In this document: piece after piece, positions 1 through 5,739 of the stretch
Layout of the letters: every line of letters begins with the position of its first letter
Position numbering within the stretch: position 1 is the first letter of the stretch
NCBI GenBank assembly: GCA_048883105.1
Contig: JBHLQY010000081.1
Location: 1-8,036 of the forward strand
From: LW40-45 sp048883105
GTDB taxonomy: Archaea; Asgardarchaeota; Lokiarchaeia; Sigyniarchaeales; SOKP01
Direction: 5' to 3'
DNA: 8,036 nucleotides
Translations under genes and position numbers: made by a program
Notes under the pieces: generated by a model
What the model saw: the letters and a program-made list of their open reading frames with translations, nothing else
Told to the model about the DNA's origin: nothing
Databases searched by the model: none

Positions 1-119
1 GATAATGAAATCATAATTTTTAAAGTATCAATAAAATAATTTTCTATATTTTCATAATTGTTATAAAAAATTCTTTCTTAATTTAAATATTAAAAATTTA
101 AAAATCTTAAAATCAAATA

Positions 120-127
120 TTTATATT
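120..127 (+). promoter_or_regulatory. Candidate TATA box for the SCP2-like gene
   Basis: TTTATATT matches the archaeal TATA-box pattern and begins 30 nt before the ATG at 150, so transcription would start at or very near the start codon. The identical octamer sits 32 nt before the next gene. The surrounding 1-140 region is almost pure A/T and offers other weak matches, such as TTTAAATAT at 82-90. I see nothing else in bases 1-119: no gene, RNA or clear repeat. Confidence 0.4.
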
Positions 128-149
128 AAAAGTAAATTGGGTGTATGTA

Positions 150-617
150 ATGGTAAAATTTGCAACACAAGATTGGGCCGACGCCTATGTAAAAGCATTA
201 AATGCAAATCAAAACTACGCAGAAGCAGCTGGACCTAGTGGATTTCCTCCCAATGGATGGGAAGGGGATTTTATTTTCGTTATTGAACCTAGCGGGCCTG
301 TAGATAAGGAAATCCAGATGTGGATCGGATTATACCACGGAGAATGTACGGGAGCTAGAATTTTAAAAGAAGGTGAGACATATCAAGTCATAAAACCAGG
401 AGAAGAAGCTTCAGGAGGTGCGATTGGAGTTGAATATATATATTCAGCAACATACGATAATTGGGTAAAAATCTTAAAACAAGAATTGGATCCGATTCGA
501 GCATTGTTGGGTGGACAAGCAAAGCTCCAAGGCGACATGGCTAAGGTAATGAGAGCAACAAAAGCTGCTCAAGAGATGGTAGTTACTACAACTAAAATCG
601 AAACAGAGTTCTGGTAA
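150..617 (+). CDS. SCP2-like sterol/lipid-binding domain protein
   Basis: A small single-domain protein of 155 residues that I read as a member of the SCP2 sterol-transfer fold, whose members bind lipids or acyl chains in a hydrophobic tunnel. The visible support is the family layout. An N-terminal helix carries FATQDWADAY (residues 4-13). A central beta region follows (about 39-101). The C-terminal stretch has YDNWVKILKQELDP (102-115), then a GGQAKLQGDM turn (121-130) and a final helix, as in SCP2 proteins where a 'W..l..g..dp..al..G.lkl.Gd' pattern ends the domain. There is no signal peptide or membrane segment, so it should be cytosolic. ATG at 150 is preferred over the in-frame GTG at 141 because GGGTG at 139-143 could be a ribosome binding site 6 nt upstream, and the family begins near this point. 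Codons look somewhat richer in G and C than in neighbouring genes, compatible with high expression. The ligand cannot be told from sequence; sterols are unlikely to be the native ligand in an archaeon. Confidence 0.72.
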   Translation: MVKFATQDWADAYVKALNANQNYAEAAGPSGFPPNGWEGDFIFVIEPSGPVDKEIQMWIGLYHGECTGARILKEGETYQVIKPGEEASGGAIGVEYIYSATYDNWVKILKQELDPIRALLGGQAKLQGDMAKVMRATKAAQEMVVTTTKIETEFW

Positions 618-623
618 AATTAA

Positions 624-636
624 TTTTTTTTTTTTT
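624..636 (+). terminator. T13 tract, likely terminator of the SCP2-like gene
   Basis: Thirteen consecutive T residues begin 7 nt after the TAA stop at 615-617, with more T-rich sequence to about 652. Archaeal RNA polymerase can terminate at oligo-T tracts without a hairpin, and no GC-rich stem is seen here. The last three T residues are also the first three bases of the candidate TATA box of the next gene. Confidence 0.6.
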
Positions 637-641
637 ATATT
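634..641 (+). promoter_or_regulatory. Candidate TATA box for the HAD phosphatase gene
   Basis: TTTATATT, identical to the box at 120-127, begins 32 nt before the ATG at 666. That geometry would start the transcript at or within a few bases of the ATG. The region just upstream of the ATG (TTCTTCTTAAAGTTAATT) has no purine-rich ribosome binding site, which agrees with leaderless initiation. It overlaps the T tract that ends the upstream gene. Confidence 0.42.
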
Positions 642-665
642 TTAATTTTCTTCTTAAAGTTAATT

Positions 666-1466
666 ATGCTTGATAATGAAAGCAAATTACTTGAACTAAA
701 AGAAAAAAAAGTCTATTTCTTTGATTTAGATGGTACTATTTATGTAGGAAACAAATTATTTGATGGAGTTTCTGATTTACTTGTTCTTTTACGTAAAAAA
801 AACAAAAATATATTTTTCTTATCAAATAATTCATCTTTATCTACTACAGATTATCTTAAGAAACTAAATAGATTGAATCTAAATGCTACAAAAGAAAATC
901 TCATTTTATCGCAACATCCTACTATTGACTATTTAATAGAAAAAAATTATAAAAAAATTTTTTTACTGGGCACTAAATCTCTCAGAAATGAATTTAAAAA
1001 GGAGGGTTTCGAATTAACTGAAGATGAACCCGAGATTTTAATATTAGCTTTTGATCAAGAATTAAATTATAATAGTTTAGTTAAAGCTTCATATTTATTA
1101 CAACACAATATTCCTTATATTGCAACTCATTTAGATAATCGCTGCCCCACTGAAAACGGGTATATCCCGGACGCGGGAGGTATAGCTGCTCTTTTATATA
1201 AAGCCACAGAAAGGCTGCCTAAGGCATTTGGAAAGCCAAATAAAGAGATTTTGCTTTTTAAACTTAATCAATTGAGTATACCTCCTAAAGATGCTGTGAT
1301 ATTCGGAGATAGATTATATACTGACATAAAAATGGGAATAAAAGCTGGAATAACTACGTGTTGTGTACTATCTGGTGAAACTACTTTAGAAATGATAAAA
1401 GAAAGTGAATACAAACCTGATTTCATAATTAATGGAATATGGGAATTTTATAATTTAATGAAATAA
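666..1466 (+). CDS. HAD-superfamily subfamily IIA phosphatase (NagD/PGP-like)
   Basis: A cytosolic Mg-dependent phosphatase of 266 residues, the usual length of the HAD-IIA group (NagD, AraL, phosphoglycolate/4-nitrophenyl phosphatases). All four HAD motifs are visible: motif I FFDLDGTIY with nucleophile D20 and acid/base D22; motif II FLSNNSS with S53; motif III lysine K190 in FGKPNKEIL; motif IV FGDRLYTDIKMG with D215 and D220. Between motifs II and III lies a C2-type cap of about 120 residues, which includes the family's ATHLDNRCP (153-161) and GYIPDAGG (165-172) segments. By family knowledge it hydrolyses a small phosphomonoester through an aspartyl-phosphate intermediate; candidates are 2-phosphoglycolate, glycerol phosphate or a nucleotide/sugar phosphate. 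The cap residues do not let me choose. The ATG at 666 leaves 19 residues before D20, normal for the family. Neighbours give no substrate clue, since it appears to have its own promoter and is not tightly linked to the genes on either side. Confidence 0.88.
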   Translation: MLDNESKLLELKEKKVYFFDLDGTIYVGNKLFDGVSDLLVLLRKKNKNIFFLSNNSSLSTTDYLKKLNRLNLNATKENLILSQHPTIDYLIEKNYKKIFLLGTKSLRNEFKKEGFELTEDEPEILILAFDQELNYNSLVKASYLLQHNIPYIATHLDNRCPTENGYIPDAGGIAALLYKATERLPKAFGKPNKEILLFKLNQLSIPPKDAVIFGDRLYTDIKMGIKAGITTCCVLSGETTLEMIKESEYKPDFIINGIWEFYNLMK

Positions 1467-1473
1467 ACTAAGG

Positions 1474-1504
1474 ATTAATTTAATGCAACAAAAATTTAAT
1501 TAAT
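1474..1504. repeat. AT-only imperfect inverted repeat after the HAD gene
   Basis: ATTAATTTAAT (1474-1484) and ATTTAATTAAT (1494-1504) pair at 10 of 11 positions with one T-T mismatch, around a 9-nt loop GCAACAAAA. It lies 8 nt after the HAD stop codon, where no long T tract is present, so it could mark the 3' end of that transcript or be a protein site ahead of the alcohol dehydrogenase gene. A/T-only palindromes arise easily by chance in DNA this AT-rich. Confidence 0.25.
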
Positions 1505-1560
1505 ATTCATAAATTAACCTTTGAAGGAAAATTAAAAAAAAAATAAAGATAATATACTAT

Positions 1561-1565
1561 GGTGA
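1561..1565 (+). promoter_or_regulatory. GGTGA ribosome binding site of the Fe-ADH gene
   Basis: GGTGA complements the conserved 3' end of archaeal 16S rRNA and lies 9 nt before the ATG at 1575. It fixes that ATG as the start and implies a leadered mRNA, unlike the two genes upstream. The preceding spacer (1505-1560) is A-rich, including a run of ten A at 1534-1543. I cannot pick out one convincing TATA box in it. Confidence 0.6.
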
Positions 1566-1574
1566 AAAGTACAA

Positions 1575-2771
1575 ATGTGGTTCTTTTTTAGCCCTAATAT
1601 AATATACGGCGAGGATGCCCTAAATTTTTTAGAAAATATTTCGGGAGAAAAGTGCTTTATTGTCACTGATAAAAACCTTGAAGAATTAGGCTATGTAAAA
1701 ATATTAACAGATAGACTCGAGAAATTTGGAAGGGAATATAAAATTTTTAATGAAGTTAGACCAGATCCAAGAGAGGAAGATGTTTTAAAAGGAAAAGAGG
1801 AGTGTATAGTATATTCTCCAGATTTAATTATTGCGTTAGGAGGAGGCTCCGTAATGGATACTGCTAAAGCAATTTGGAGTATGTATGAAAACCCAGAGTT
1901 GATAGTTGATGATTTAAATCCTTTTAGAGGAGATTTATATAATTTGGGTAAAAAGGCGAAAATGATTACAATACCAACTACTTCAGGGACTGGAGCAGAT
2001 GTAACATGGGCGGTAATAATATCCAAGTTTGAAAATAATGTATGGAGAAAGTTAGAAATAGCTCATAAGGGATTTGTTCCCACGTATGCGATTGTCGATC
2101 CAATATTTCCTGCAGGTATGCCTCCTGAATTAACAACCGCAACTGCATTCGATGTGTTAGCACATTCGTTCGAAGGACTGATTTCTATTTGGAGGAATGA
2201 TTTTAGTGATGCAATGTGTTTAAAAGCCATCGAACTTGTATTTAAATATTTACCTATTGCTTATAAGGATCCCAAAAATATCGAAGCCAGAGATTTTATG
2301 CATCAAGCAGCAACTATGGCAGGACTTGGCTTTGGAAACGGGCAAGTACATTTTGGACATAGCATGGGTCATAGTTGGGGGGCAGTTTTCCATACGCCTC
2401 ATGGGATTTGTGTAGGAATAGCTCTTCCTTATGCTACTGAGTATTGTATGAACAATCCCGATGAAAAGGACAATACAATAGAGATTTTAGGAACTTCTGC
2501 TAAAAAATTAGGATGGTCAGAATGGAGTGATGATAATATGAAAGCTGCTTATATCGTAATTGATAAAATTAAGGAACTTCAAAAAGAGGTCAATTTCCCA
2601 AATAAGTTCCAAGAAATTGTTGCTAAAGAAGAGTTTGATAAAAACTTAGACACATTAGTTAATTTATGCTTTCAAAGTTCAAGTAGTGTCATGGCTTCTA
2701 GATCTCCAAATTATGCTGATTATAAAAATCTCTTTACTTATGCCTACGAAGGTAAAGATATAGACTTTTAA
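1575..2771 (+). CDS. Iron-containing alcohol dehydrogenase
   Basis: A 398-residue NAD(P)-dependent group III (iron-containing) alcohol dehydrogenase, interconverting alcohols and aldehydes in the cytosol. The N-terminal dinucleotide-binding half shows ALGGGSVMDTAKA (87-99) and the family signature TIPTTSGTGADVT (132-144). The C-terminal helical half supplies the metal site: D193 and H197 in FDVLAHSFEG, and H262 and H276 in the GHSMGHSWGAVFHTPHG stretch, with the spacing (D-x3-H and H-x13-H) seen in FucO-type enzymes. All four ligands are present, so Fe2+ or Zn2+ binding is expected. Length is full and the start is fixed by GGTGA 9 nt upstream. It most resembles the butanol/propanediol/lactaldehyde dehydrogenase branch; the exact substrate and cofactor preference cannot be read from sequence. 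In a fermentative archaeon it would plausibly dispose of reducing equivalents by reducing aldehydes. It stands alone as a transcription unit, with PPDK downstream behind its own signals. Confidence 0.93.
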   Translation: MWFFFSPNIIYGEDALNFLENISGEKCFIVTDKNLEELGYVKILTDRLEKFGREYKIFNEVRPDPREEDVLKGKEECIVYSPDLIIALGGGSVMDTAKAIWSMYENPELIVDDLNPFRGDLYNLGKKAKMITIPTTSGTGADVTWAVIISKFENNVWRKLEIAHKGFVPTYAIVDPIFPAGMPPELTTATAFDVLAHSFEGLISIWRNDFSDAMCLKAIELVFKYLPIAYKDPKNIEARDFMHQAATMAGLGFGNGQVHFGHSMGHSWGAVFHTPHGICVGIALPYATEYCMNNPDEKDNTIEILGTSAKKLGWSEWSDDNMKAAYIVIDKIKELQKEVNFPNKFQEIVAKEEFDKNLDTLVNLCFQSSSSVMASRSPNYADYKNLFTYAYEGKDIDF

Positions 2772-2777
2772 ATTCAA

Positions 2778-2793
2778 TTTTTTTTCTATTTTT
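2778..2793 (+). terminator. T-rich terminator after the Fe-ADH gene
   Basis: Eight T residues (2778-2785) followed by CTA and five more T (2789-2793) begin 6 nt after the TAA stop. This is the usual archaeal oligo-T terminator form. The second T run is part of the inverted repeat that follows. Confidence 0.5.
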
Positions 2794-2827
2794 ATAGTCT
2801 TTGATTTTCAATGAGAAAACTATAAAA
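2790..2827. repeat. 9-bp perfect inverted repeat upstream of PPDK
   Basis: TTTTATAGT (2790-2798) and ACTATAAAA (2819-2827) are exact reverse complements. The paired region can be extended inward by TTT/AAA with one bulged C. Inside the 20-nt spacer a second, competing stem is possible: TTTTC (2805-2809) with GAAAA (2815-2819), loop AATGA. A T-rich tract (2836-2850) follows the right arm, so a terminator hairpin is one reading. The right arm also contains a TATA-like CTATAAAA, and the left arm contains the same element on the opposite strand, so an operator or paired promoter is another. Confidence 0.4.
2820..2827 (+). promoter_or_regulatory. Candidate TATA box for PPDK
   Basis: CTATAAAA lies about 60 nt before the chosen PPDK start at 2886, which would put the transcript start near 2847-2852 and leave a leader of roughly 35-40 nt carrying the GGTGA site. 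It coincides with the right arm of the inverted repeat at 2790-2827. Confidence 0.35.
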
Positions 2828-2876
2828 GTTAGAAGTTTTGTTTTTATTTTAAATAGTGAAAGATAAAAGATTGATT

Positions 2877-2881
2877 GGTGA
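2877..2881 (+). promoter_or_regulatory. GGTGA ribosome binding site that fixes the PPDK start
   Basis: GGTGA ends 4 nt before the ATG at 2886. An in-frame GTG at 2856 would add ten residues (beginning MKDKRLIGEK) but has no such site before it, and the extension is not typical of the family. The GGTGA itself lies within that extension, so the ATG is preferred. Confidence 0.6.
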
Positions 2882-2885
2882 AAAA

Positions 2886-5582
2886 ATGACAACCACCGAA
2901 GGGGAGAAATATATCTATAATTTTAAAGAAGGAAATAAAGAATTAAAAATGGTTCTTGGTGGAAAAGGAGCAAATCTTGCTGAGATGACAAATTTAGGTC
3001 TTAATATTCCACAAGGATTTACTATAACAACTGAAAGTTGCTTAAAATATTTTAAAGAACCTGAAAAAACAATGAAAGAACTAAAACCTGTTGTAATGCA
3101 ACACTTGAAAGAACTTGAAAATATAACAGGTAAGGAATTTGGTGAAGAAAAAAATCCATTATTAATAAGCGTAAGAAGTGGCGCTCCAATGTCTATGCCT
3201 GGTATGATGGACACAGTTTTAAATTTGGGACTTAACAATCAATCTGTTATTGGCGTTGCGACTCAAACAGAAAATCCTCGATTTGCTTATGATTCTTACA
3301 GAAGATTTATACAAATGTTTGGCGATGTTGTAATGGGTATCGGTGATGAAAAATTTGAAAGAATTTTAAATAAATACAAAAGAATGAAAGGAAGATCGGC
3401 TCAAGATACTGATCTGGAAGTTATGGACTTACAAAAAATAATTGCTGATTATAAGACTTTGTATGAAAAAGAGATTGGAGAAAAATTTCCTCAGGATCCA
3501 CTTGACCAATTGTTTTTAGCTATCGAGGCAGTTTTTAAATCATGGAATAATAGACGGGCAATTACCTATAGAAAAATTAATAGCATTCCTAATTTTGGAA
3601 CTGCTGTTAACATTCAAGCTATGGTTTTTGGGAATAAAGGATGGAATTCTGCGACTGGTGTTGCTTTTTCTAGAGATCCTTCAACAGGGGAGAATAAGCC
3701 GTTTGGTGAGTATTTAACAAATGCTCAGGGGGAAGATGTGGTGGCCGGTATAAGGACTCCAAAAACATTAAAGGATATGAAAAAAGAATTTCCTGAAATC
3801 TATGAACAATTAATACAAACATTGGAGAGATTAGAGAAGCATTATAAAGATATGCAGGACATTGAATTTACAATCGAAGATGGACGATTATTTATCCTAC
3901 AAACTAGAAATGGAAAGCGAACCCCCTCTGCGGGTGTTAAAATTGCTGTTGATATGTTTAAGGAAGGATTAATGAATAAAGAAGAAGCGATTATGAGCGT
4001 AGATCCTAAGAAGATTTCCAAACTTTTGTTTAAAAGCATAGATGAGAACGCTTTCGTACGCGTTTTAGCTCATGGTATTAACGCATCTCCAGGAGCCGTT
4101 TCTGGAATCGCTATTTTTGATGCCGATACTGCAGAAGAATTAGCTAATCAAGAACAAAAAGAAATCATTTTAGTAAGACCTCAAACTAAACCTGATGATG
4201 TTCACGGACTATATGCCGCAAATGGAGTCCTTACTCAATTTGGAGGAAAAACCTCTCATGCGGCAGTTGTAGCTAGAGGGATGGGGAAACCTGCTGTGGT
4301 TGGTGCTCAAGATATTGAGATAGATGAAGAAAATAGAGAATTTAAAGTTGCTGATATGACAATTCGGGAAGGTGATTATATCACTATTGATGGTACTACG
4401 GGTAGGGTTATTGAAGGAAAAGTTCCTTTGGTTGAGCCAGAAATAAAGGGAGAATTTTTAGAAATATTAAAAATGGCAGATGATGTAAAAAAATTAGGAG
4501 TTCGTGCCAATGCAGATACTCCAATAGATGCTCAAAAAGCTCTTGAATTTGGAGCAGAGGGAATAGGACTTTGTCGAACGGAACATATGTTTATGGCTAC
4601 GGAAAGATTACCTGTTGTACAGAAGATGATAATAGCAAGGACGACAGAAGAACGTCAAGATATGTTAAATAAATTATTACCAATGCAAAGAGGAGATTTT
4701 TACGAAATTTTCAAGATAATGGAAGGAAAACCTGTAACAATTCGATTATTAGACCCACCTCTTCATGAATTTTTACCAGATCTGGCTGTTGTTTTATTAG
4801 AGAGCCAAGAATTAAAAATGACGAATGCTCTATCAAGATCTTTATTAAATATTACCCCTTTAAATAGAGAAATTACAGATAAAAATAAAGTTATTAGTTT
4901 AATAAGATCTTTATCTGAAGAGAATCCAATGATGGGTCTCCGTGGATGTCGTTTAGGTATTGTTTGGCCAGAAATAAACGAAATGCAAGTTAGAGCTATT
5001 TTTGAAGCTGCGTGTCAATTGAAAATGGAAGGGATTGATGTAATACCTGAAGTAATGATACCATTAGTAGGTATGATTTCTGAATTAAAACTTGTTAAAG
5101 ATCAATTAGTAAATGTCGCAGAAGAAATTATTAAAAGCCACAATGTTGAATTAGATTATAAATTTGGCACGATGATTGAAATTCCTAGAGCGGCTTTAAC
5201 AGCAGACGAAATCGCGATTGAAGCGGAATTTTTCTCATTTGGAACTAACGATTTAACTCAGATGACTTATGGTTTTTCAAGAGATGACGCAGAAAGCAAA
5301 TTTTTACCAATTTACTTGAATAAAGAGATTTTGACTGATAATCCTTTTGAAAAACTAGATCAAAGAGGAGTTGGAAAGCTAATGAAAATGGCAATAAAAT
5401 TGGGAAGAAATACTCGGCCCAATCTTAAATGCGGAATATGTGGCGAGCATGGAGGTGAACCAAGTTCAATAGAATTTTCACATTCAATCGGATTGGATTA
5501 TGTTTCTTGTTCGCCTTTTAGGATTCCCGTCGCGAGAATAGCCGCAGCTCATGCTGTAATTAATGAGAGAAATAAGGATTAA
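2886..5582 (+). CDS. ppdK: Pyruvate, phosphate dikinase
   Basis: An 898-residue PPDK, full length for the family, catalysing ATP + phosphate + pyruvate to AMP + PPi + phosphoenolpyruvate, reversibly, in the cytosol. The domains appear in order. The N-terminal ATP-grasp nucleotide-binding region (about 1-350) has LGGKGANLAEM near its start, then SVRSGAPMSMPGMMDTVLNL. The swivelling phosphohistidine domain (about 385-515) has GGKTSHAAVVARGMGKP with catalytic H458. The C-terminal PEP/pyruvate TIM barrel has RLLDPPLHEFLP, GLRGCRLGI, FSFGTNDLTQM and CGICGEHGG, whose second cysteine, C852, is the expected proton donor. GGxTSHAA next to H458 and the Pi-dependent full-length layout separate it from PEP synthase, which lacks the SGAPMSMPGMMDT form. 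A lysine stands where many PPDKs have methionine before TSH (GGMTSH), a minor variation. In an anaerobe it can work in either direction, in gluconeogenesis or in PPi-linked glycolysis. No PPDK regulatory kinase gene is nearby. It appears monocistronic. Confidence 0.97.
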   Translation: MTTTEGEKYIYNFKEGNKELKMVLGGKGANLAEMTNLGLNIPQGFTITTESCLKYFKEPEKTMKELKPVVMQHLKELENITGKEFGEEKNPLLISVRSGAPMSMPGMMDTVLNLGLNNQSVIGVATQTENPRFAYDSYRRFIQMFGDVVMGIGDEKFERILNKYKRMKGRSAQDTDLEVMDLQKIIADYKTLYEKEIGEKFPQDPLDQLFLAIEAVFKSWNNRRAITYRKINSIPNFGTAVNIQAMVFGNKGWNSATGVAFSRDPSTGENKPFGEYLTNAQGEDVVAGIRTPKTLKDMKKEFPEIYEQLIQTLERLEKHYKDMQDIEFTIEDGRLFILQTRNGKRTPSAGVKIAVDMFKEGLMNKEEAIMSVDPKKISKLLFKSIDENAFVRVLAHGINASPGAVSGIAIFDADTAEELANQEQKEIILVRPQTKPDDVHGLYAANGVLTQFGGKTSHAAVVARGMGKPAVVGAQDIEIDEENREFKVADMTIREGDYITIDGTTGRVIEGKVPLVEPEIKGEFLEILKMADDVKKLGVRANADTPIDAQKALEFGAEGIGLCRTEHMFMATERLPVVQKMIIARTTEERQDMLNKLLPMQRGDFYEIFKIMEGKPVTIRLLDPPLHEFLPDLAVVLLESQELKMTNALSRSLLNITPLNREITDKNKVISLIRSLSEENPMMGLRGCRLGIVWPEINEMQVRAIFEAACQLKMEGIDVIPEVMIPLVGMISELKLVKDQLVNVAEEIIKSHNVELDYKFGTMIEIPRAALTADEIAIEAEFFSFGTNDLTQMTYGFSRDDAESKFLPIYLNKEILTDNPFEKLDQRGVGKLMKMAIKLGRNTRPNLKCGICGEHGGEPSSIEFSHSIGLDYVSCSPFRIPVARIAAAHAVINERNKD

Positions 5583-5589
5583 ATAAATC

Positions 5590-5605
5590 TTTTCTTAATA
5601 TTTTT
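5590..5605 (+). terminator. T-rich region after PPDK
   Basis: TTTTCTT followed by AATA and TTTTT begins 7 nt after the PPDK stop codon, in keeping with an archaeal oligo-T terminator, although the T runs are short. The rest of the 157-nt spacer to tyrS is AT-rich. It holds only a weak 7-bp inverted repeat (TTGATAA 5661-5667 and TTATCAA 5690-5696) and the candidate promoter of tyrS. Confidence 0.35.
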
Positions 5606-5713
5606 ATATTATGTAAATTCCTTTAAATCAAAATATCTACTTTAAATTTTTTCTATAAATTTGATAAGAAATTAAAATCCATAAATGTTTTATCAATGCG
5701 TTTATTTACTAAA

Positions 5714-5721
5714 TTATAAAT
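5714..5721 (+). promoter_or_regulatory. Candidate TATA box for the tyrS unit
   Basis: TTATAAAT begins 26 nt before the ATG at 5740, placing the expected transcript start at or a few bases past the start codon. This is slightly too close for a perfect fit. TTTATTTA at 5701-5708 is an alternative that would leave a leader of about 10 nt. The sequence just before the ATG (GAGTGGAAAATTGA) has only a weak ribosome-binding match. Confidence 0.3.
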
Positions 5722-5739
5722 TATTGAGTGGAAAATTGA

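Noticed and set aside
1..140. Possible small RNA, tRNA, CRISPR or mobile element in the left flank or spacers
   Set aside because: No cloverleaf, repeat-spacer pattern, terminal inverted repeats with transposase, or target-site duplication could be found by eye; the spacers are low-complexity A/T sequence.
141..149. GTG at 141 as start of the SCP2-like gene
   Set aside because: It adds only three residues (MYV), and GGGTG overlapping it fits better as a ribosome binding site for the ATG at 150.
1691..2163. Minus-strand reading frames opposite the Fe-ADH gene
   Set aside because: They lie wholly within a clearly coding plus-strand gene, show no recognisable domain, and have no promoter or ribosome binding site of their own.
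2856..2885. GTG at 2856 as start of PPDK
   Set aside because: No ribosome binding site precedes it, the ten added residues are not typical of PPDK, and GGTGA sits correctly for the ATG at 2886.
2915..4039. Minus-strand reading frames opposite PPDK
   Set aside because: They are shadows of a highly conserved gene with no family features.
5661..5696. Inverted repeat TTGATAA/TTATCAA in the spacer before tyrS as an operator
   Set aside because: Only 7 bp with a 22-nt spacer in very AT-rich DNA, easily due to chance, with no second copy seen elsewhere.
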